Below are positions 6,422 through 8,252 of a DNA stretch of 8,252 nucleotides, one piece after another. The notes beneath the pieces were generated by a model. That model saw only the letters and a list, made by a program, of their open reading frames with translations, did no database searches and had not been told where the DNA came from. Numbering within the stretch: position 1 is the first letter of the stretch; every line of letters starts with the position of its first letter. The translations under genes and the position numbers were made by a program. Source of the DNA: DATGKR01 sp035294565 (GTDB lineage: Bacteria; Actinomycetota; Acidimicrobiia; Acidimicrobiales; Palsa-688); the NCBI GenBank assembly GCA_035294565.1, contig DATGKR010000141.1, positions 1 to 8,252 of the forward strand, in the 5' to 3' direction.

Positions 6422-6427
6422 TAGCCT
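6422..6427 (+). promoter_or_regulatory. Candidate -10 element for a leaderless transporter transcript
   Basis: TAGCCT fits TANNNT and ends 6 bases before the GTG at 6434. There is no Shine-Dalgarno sequence before that GTG, consistent with a transcript starting at or next to the start codon. It overlaps the third CGTTTAG copy, so a protein bound there would block the promoter. No clear -35 is visible. Confidence 0.45.
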
Positions 6428-6433
6428 GGGCAC

Positions 6434-7180
6434 GTGCACGCCAAGTTGAGCGCCGCGCGGTTGTGGCTTACCGGACGCGACCCCGACAGCAACACCCGCC
6501 ACCGGGACGTCACCAGCGGCGGGGCTCGCGCTGCGGTGCTCGGCGCGGGCGACGGCCTGCTCACCAACGTGTCGCTCGTGCTCGGCGTCGCCGGCGCGCA
6601 GGCTGGTGCCTCGACGGTACGCCTGGCAGGCGTGGCGGGCCTGCTGGCGGGGGCCTTCTCGATGGCCGCCGGGGAGCTGGTATCGGTCCGGGCCCAGAGG
6701 GAGCTGGCGCTTCGCGAGCTTCAAGTCGAGCGCGAGGAGCTTGCCGACGCGCCGGAGGCGGAGCTGCGCGAGCTCGCCTCCATGTACCGCGCCCGCGGGC
6801 TGGACCCCGGGGACGCGATGACCGTCGCCCGGATCCTGTCCTCCAACGAGAAGCTGGCTCTCGACACCCACGCCCGGATGGAGCTGGGCATCGACCCGGA
6901 GGAGGCCGGCTCCCCTCTCAAAGCGGCCGTGGCGTCGTTCGTGTCGTTCACCGTCGGCGCCCTGCTGCCCCTTTTCCCATGGTTCTTCGCTTCACACACC
7001 CTCGCCGTGGTCCTCTCAGTGGCCGTCGGGGCCGCCTCCGCCCTCACCCTGGGCGGTCTCATCGGCGCCATGGCCGGGCGTTCGGTGGCCGGCGCGGCGC
7101 TCCGCCAGCTCGCCGTGGCCGTGGTAGCCGCAGGCGTGACCTTCGGTGTCGGCCACCTGCTCGGGGTCAGCGCCTCGTGA
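6434..7180 (+). CDS. VIT1/CCC1 family transporter (predicted Fe2+/Mn2+ exporter)
   Basis: A 248-residue membrane protein of the VIT1/CCC1 family. Family members move Fe2+ or Mn2+ out of the cytosol, usually by proton antiport. Predicted membrane segments: TM1 about 31-54, with the family motif RAAVLGAGDGLLTN (32-45) and metal-path Asp40; TM2 about 63-85, with AGAFSMAAGELVSVRAQRE (72-90) including Met77 and Glu81; TM3 about 162-185; TM4 about 188-213; TM5 about 221-244. The soluble stretch from about 90 to 155 is rich in glutamate (E95, E99, E101, E102, E108, E110, E113, and M149/E150). This matches the cytoplasmic metal-binding helices of the family and separates it from shorter homologues lacking them. 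Length and five-helix order are typical. The start is GTG at 6434, close behind TAGCCT and without a ribosome site. The stop overlaps the next gene's start by 4 bp (GTGA). Which metal it carries cannot be read from the sequence. Confidence 0.9.
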   Translation: MHAKLSAARLWLTGRDPDSNTRHRDVTSGGARAAVLGAGDGLLTNVSLVLGVAGAQAGASTVRLAGVAGLLAGAFSMAAGELVSVRAQRELALRELQVEREELADAPEAELRELASMYRARGLDPGDAMTVARILSSNEKLALDTHARMELGIDPEEAGSPLKAAVASFVSFTVGALLPLFPWFFASHTLAVVLSVAVGAASALTLGGLIGAMAGRSVAGAALRQLAVAVVAAGVTFGVGHLLGVSAS

Positions 7181-8252
7181 ACAGCTCGGTCCCCCGCGGC
7201 GCCCTGAGAGTCGGCGAAATGCTGGCCGAGGGGGGGGAGGGACGCGTCTTCCAGCTGCCCCTCCAGCCGCATCTCGTCCTGAAGGAGTACCGTCAGCCCG
7301 CAGACCGCCCCCACCTGGAGGAGCTCGTCGCCTGGCCGTCGTCGCTCGACGCCGGCCCGGGGGCGGTGGTGGGCGCCGCCTCGGCGTGGCCATGCTCTGT
7401 CGTCACCGGCGCCTCCGGCGAGGCGCTCGGGCTGCTGCTGCCGCGCGCCCCGCGGCGCTTCGCCCTGCGCCACCGCGACGGCAACAGCCGGCTCGCGTCG
7501 CTCAGCTACCTGACGGCAGACCCGGCCCACCGGGAGGCCGCCTACGGCCTGCGCCTGCCGAGCCCTGGCAGCGCCGAGCGGGTGGGCCTGGTCTACGCCC
7601 TCGCGCGGCTCCTGGCCGTGTTCGAGTCGGCCACGCCCGCGGTCGCCCACGGGGACCTCTCGACGAAGAACATCCTGTGGTCCCTGCAACGCGTCCCGGA
7701 GGTCTTCGTCATCGACTGCGACAACAGCGAGCTCTACCTCCCCGGCGGCGAGCTTCTCGGGCGGCGTGCAAGACGCCGAGCGATGACCCCCAACTGGAAC
7801 GACCCGGCGGTCGGCGCGGGGGAGAACCCCACCCCGGCCTCGGACCGCTACTCGCTGGCGCTGGTGTTCCTGCGGGTGGTGGGGGCGGCGAACTTCCCCA
7901 TCCAGGCCCGCCAGCGCGACGGCGGGCCGGTGCGCGTCGAGGTGGCCCTCCCGCCCCGGGGCGGGCTCCGCCCGGGCGACCCGGTGTGGAGCCTGTGCGC
8001 CAGAGGGTTGAGCCTGGCGGACCCCACAGGAAGGCCGAGCGCCGGCGAGTGGGCGGCGGTTCTCGAGGCGGTGCTGGCCGAGATGGGCTCGCCCGAGGTG
8101 GCTGCCGCCGTCCGGGTCGCCCAGAGGGGCTGGTCCCCCCCGGAGGCGGCGCCCCCGCCCCGGGGGGCAGCTGCCGACGTCGAGATCGTCCCGGTGCCCG
8201 CCGGGGACCGCCCGGAGCGCCGCTGGCACCGGGTCAACCCGGCCCAAAGCCC
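7177..8252 (+). CDS. Atypical serine/threonine protein kinase-like protein (3' truncated by window)
   Basis: An open frame of 358 codons with no stop before the window edge. The start is GTG at 7177, overlapping the transporter stop as GTGA; the next ATG (codon 15) lies just ahead of the glycine loop and would drop the first strand. Kinase landmarks in order: glycine-rich loop GEMLAEGGEGRVF (13-25); Lys36 in LVLKEY as the ATP lysine; catalytic loop HGDLSTKNIL (158-167) with Asp160 and Asn165; VFVIDCDN (176-183), where Asp180 takes the place of the DFG aspartate but Phe-Gly is replaced by Cys-Asp; a short activation region ending in TPNWNDPA (204-211); and SDRYSLALVFLRVV (222-235), matching the helix-F motif with Asp223. 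The IDCDN motif recalls the YegI-like kinases known from TerY-P phosphorylation triads rather than PknB-type receptors. From about residue 320 the protein is proline/alanine-rich, and no membrane helix is visible so far. It could be an active kinase or a small-molecule or degenerate kinase. Cotranscription with the transporter is likely; a functional link is unproven. Confidence 0.82.
   Translation, partial: MNSSVPRGALRVGEMLAEGGEGRVFQLPLQPHLVLKEYRQPADRPHLEELVAWPSSLDAGPGAVVGAASAWPCSVVTGASGEALGLLLPRAPRRFALRHRDGNSRLASLSYLTADPAHREAAYGLRLPSPGSAERVGLVYALARLLAVFESATPAVAHGDLSTKNILWSLQRVPEVFVIDCDNSELYLPGGELLGRRARRRAMTPNWNDPAVGAGENPTPASDRYSLALVFLRVVGAANFPIQARQRDGGPVRVEVALPPRGGLRPGDPVWSLCARGLSLADPTGRPSAGEWAAVLEAVLAEMGSPEVAAAVRVAQRGWSPPEAAPPPRGAAADVEIVPVPAGDRPERRWHRVNPAQS

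Noticed and set aside
6721..8247. Minus-strand open frame opposite the transporter and kinase
   Set aside because: The plus-strand reading gives two recognisable families across the same DNA. The minus-strand product has low-complexity Arg/Ala/Pro composition and no motif.
1..8252. CRISPR array, tRNA/rRNA genes, insertion sequences, prophage or defence island
   Set aside because: I found no spaced direct repeats, transposase or integrase motifs, or RNA-gene-like stretches. Nearly all of the sequence is accounted for by the genes listed.

Overview
The window comes from a very GC-rich actinobacterium-like genome. Nearly all third codon positions are G or C, GTG and TTG starts are common, genes overlap by 4 bp, and at least two genes have a -10-like hexamer a few bases before a GTG start, as in leaderless transcripts. 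The gene content (methylcrotonyl-CoA carboxylase, FadD-type ligase, VIT1/CCC1 transporter, Hanks-type kinase) fits a heterotrophic actinobacterium, possibly near Acidimicrobiia. That placement is an inference from style, not a phylogenetic result.

Layout: (1) Positions 1-141 hold the last 46 codons of a plus-strand gene I cannot identify. It converges on the next block across a 37-bp gap with a small hairpin. (2) Positions 179-4763 on the minus strand are a compact four-gene unit, read right to left: carboxyltransferase (beta) subunit, biotin-carboxylase/biotin-carrier (alpha) subunit, an alpha/beta hydrolase with a cysteine at the nucleophile position, and an acylphosphatase. The first pair overlaps by 4 bp (GTGA), the second is separated by 12 bp, and the third overlaps by 4 bp (TTGA). 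The carboxylase pair reads as methylcrotonyl-CoA carboxylase, which converts 3-methylcrotonyl-CoA to 3-methylglutaconyl-CoA in leucine breakdown. (3) A 70-bp divergent intergenic region (4764-4833) carries a 9-bp inverted repeat. It separates the operon from a plus-strand acyl-CoA synthetase (4834-6384). (4) A 49-bp gap holds three copies of the heptamer CGTTTAG/CTAAACG and a GC hairpin. After it comes a VIT1/CCC1 family metal transporter (6434-7180), which overlaps by 4 bp an atypical serine/threonine-kinase-like protein that runs off the window at 8252.

How the genes may work together: the divergent ligase and the carboxylase are both acyl-CoA enzymes and probably share regulation from the common intergenic region. 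The hydrolase and acylphosphatase are co-transcribed with the carboxylase, but their part in the pathway is unknown. The transporter/kinase pair appears to be a separate transcription unit.

I see no RNA gene, CRISPR array, insertion sequence or phage gene. Most of the window is ordinary metabolism. The points most worth checking are the transporter-kinase coupling, the Cys-type hydrolase inside the carboxylase operon, and the two intergenic repeat structures.
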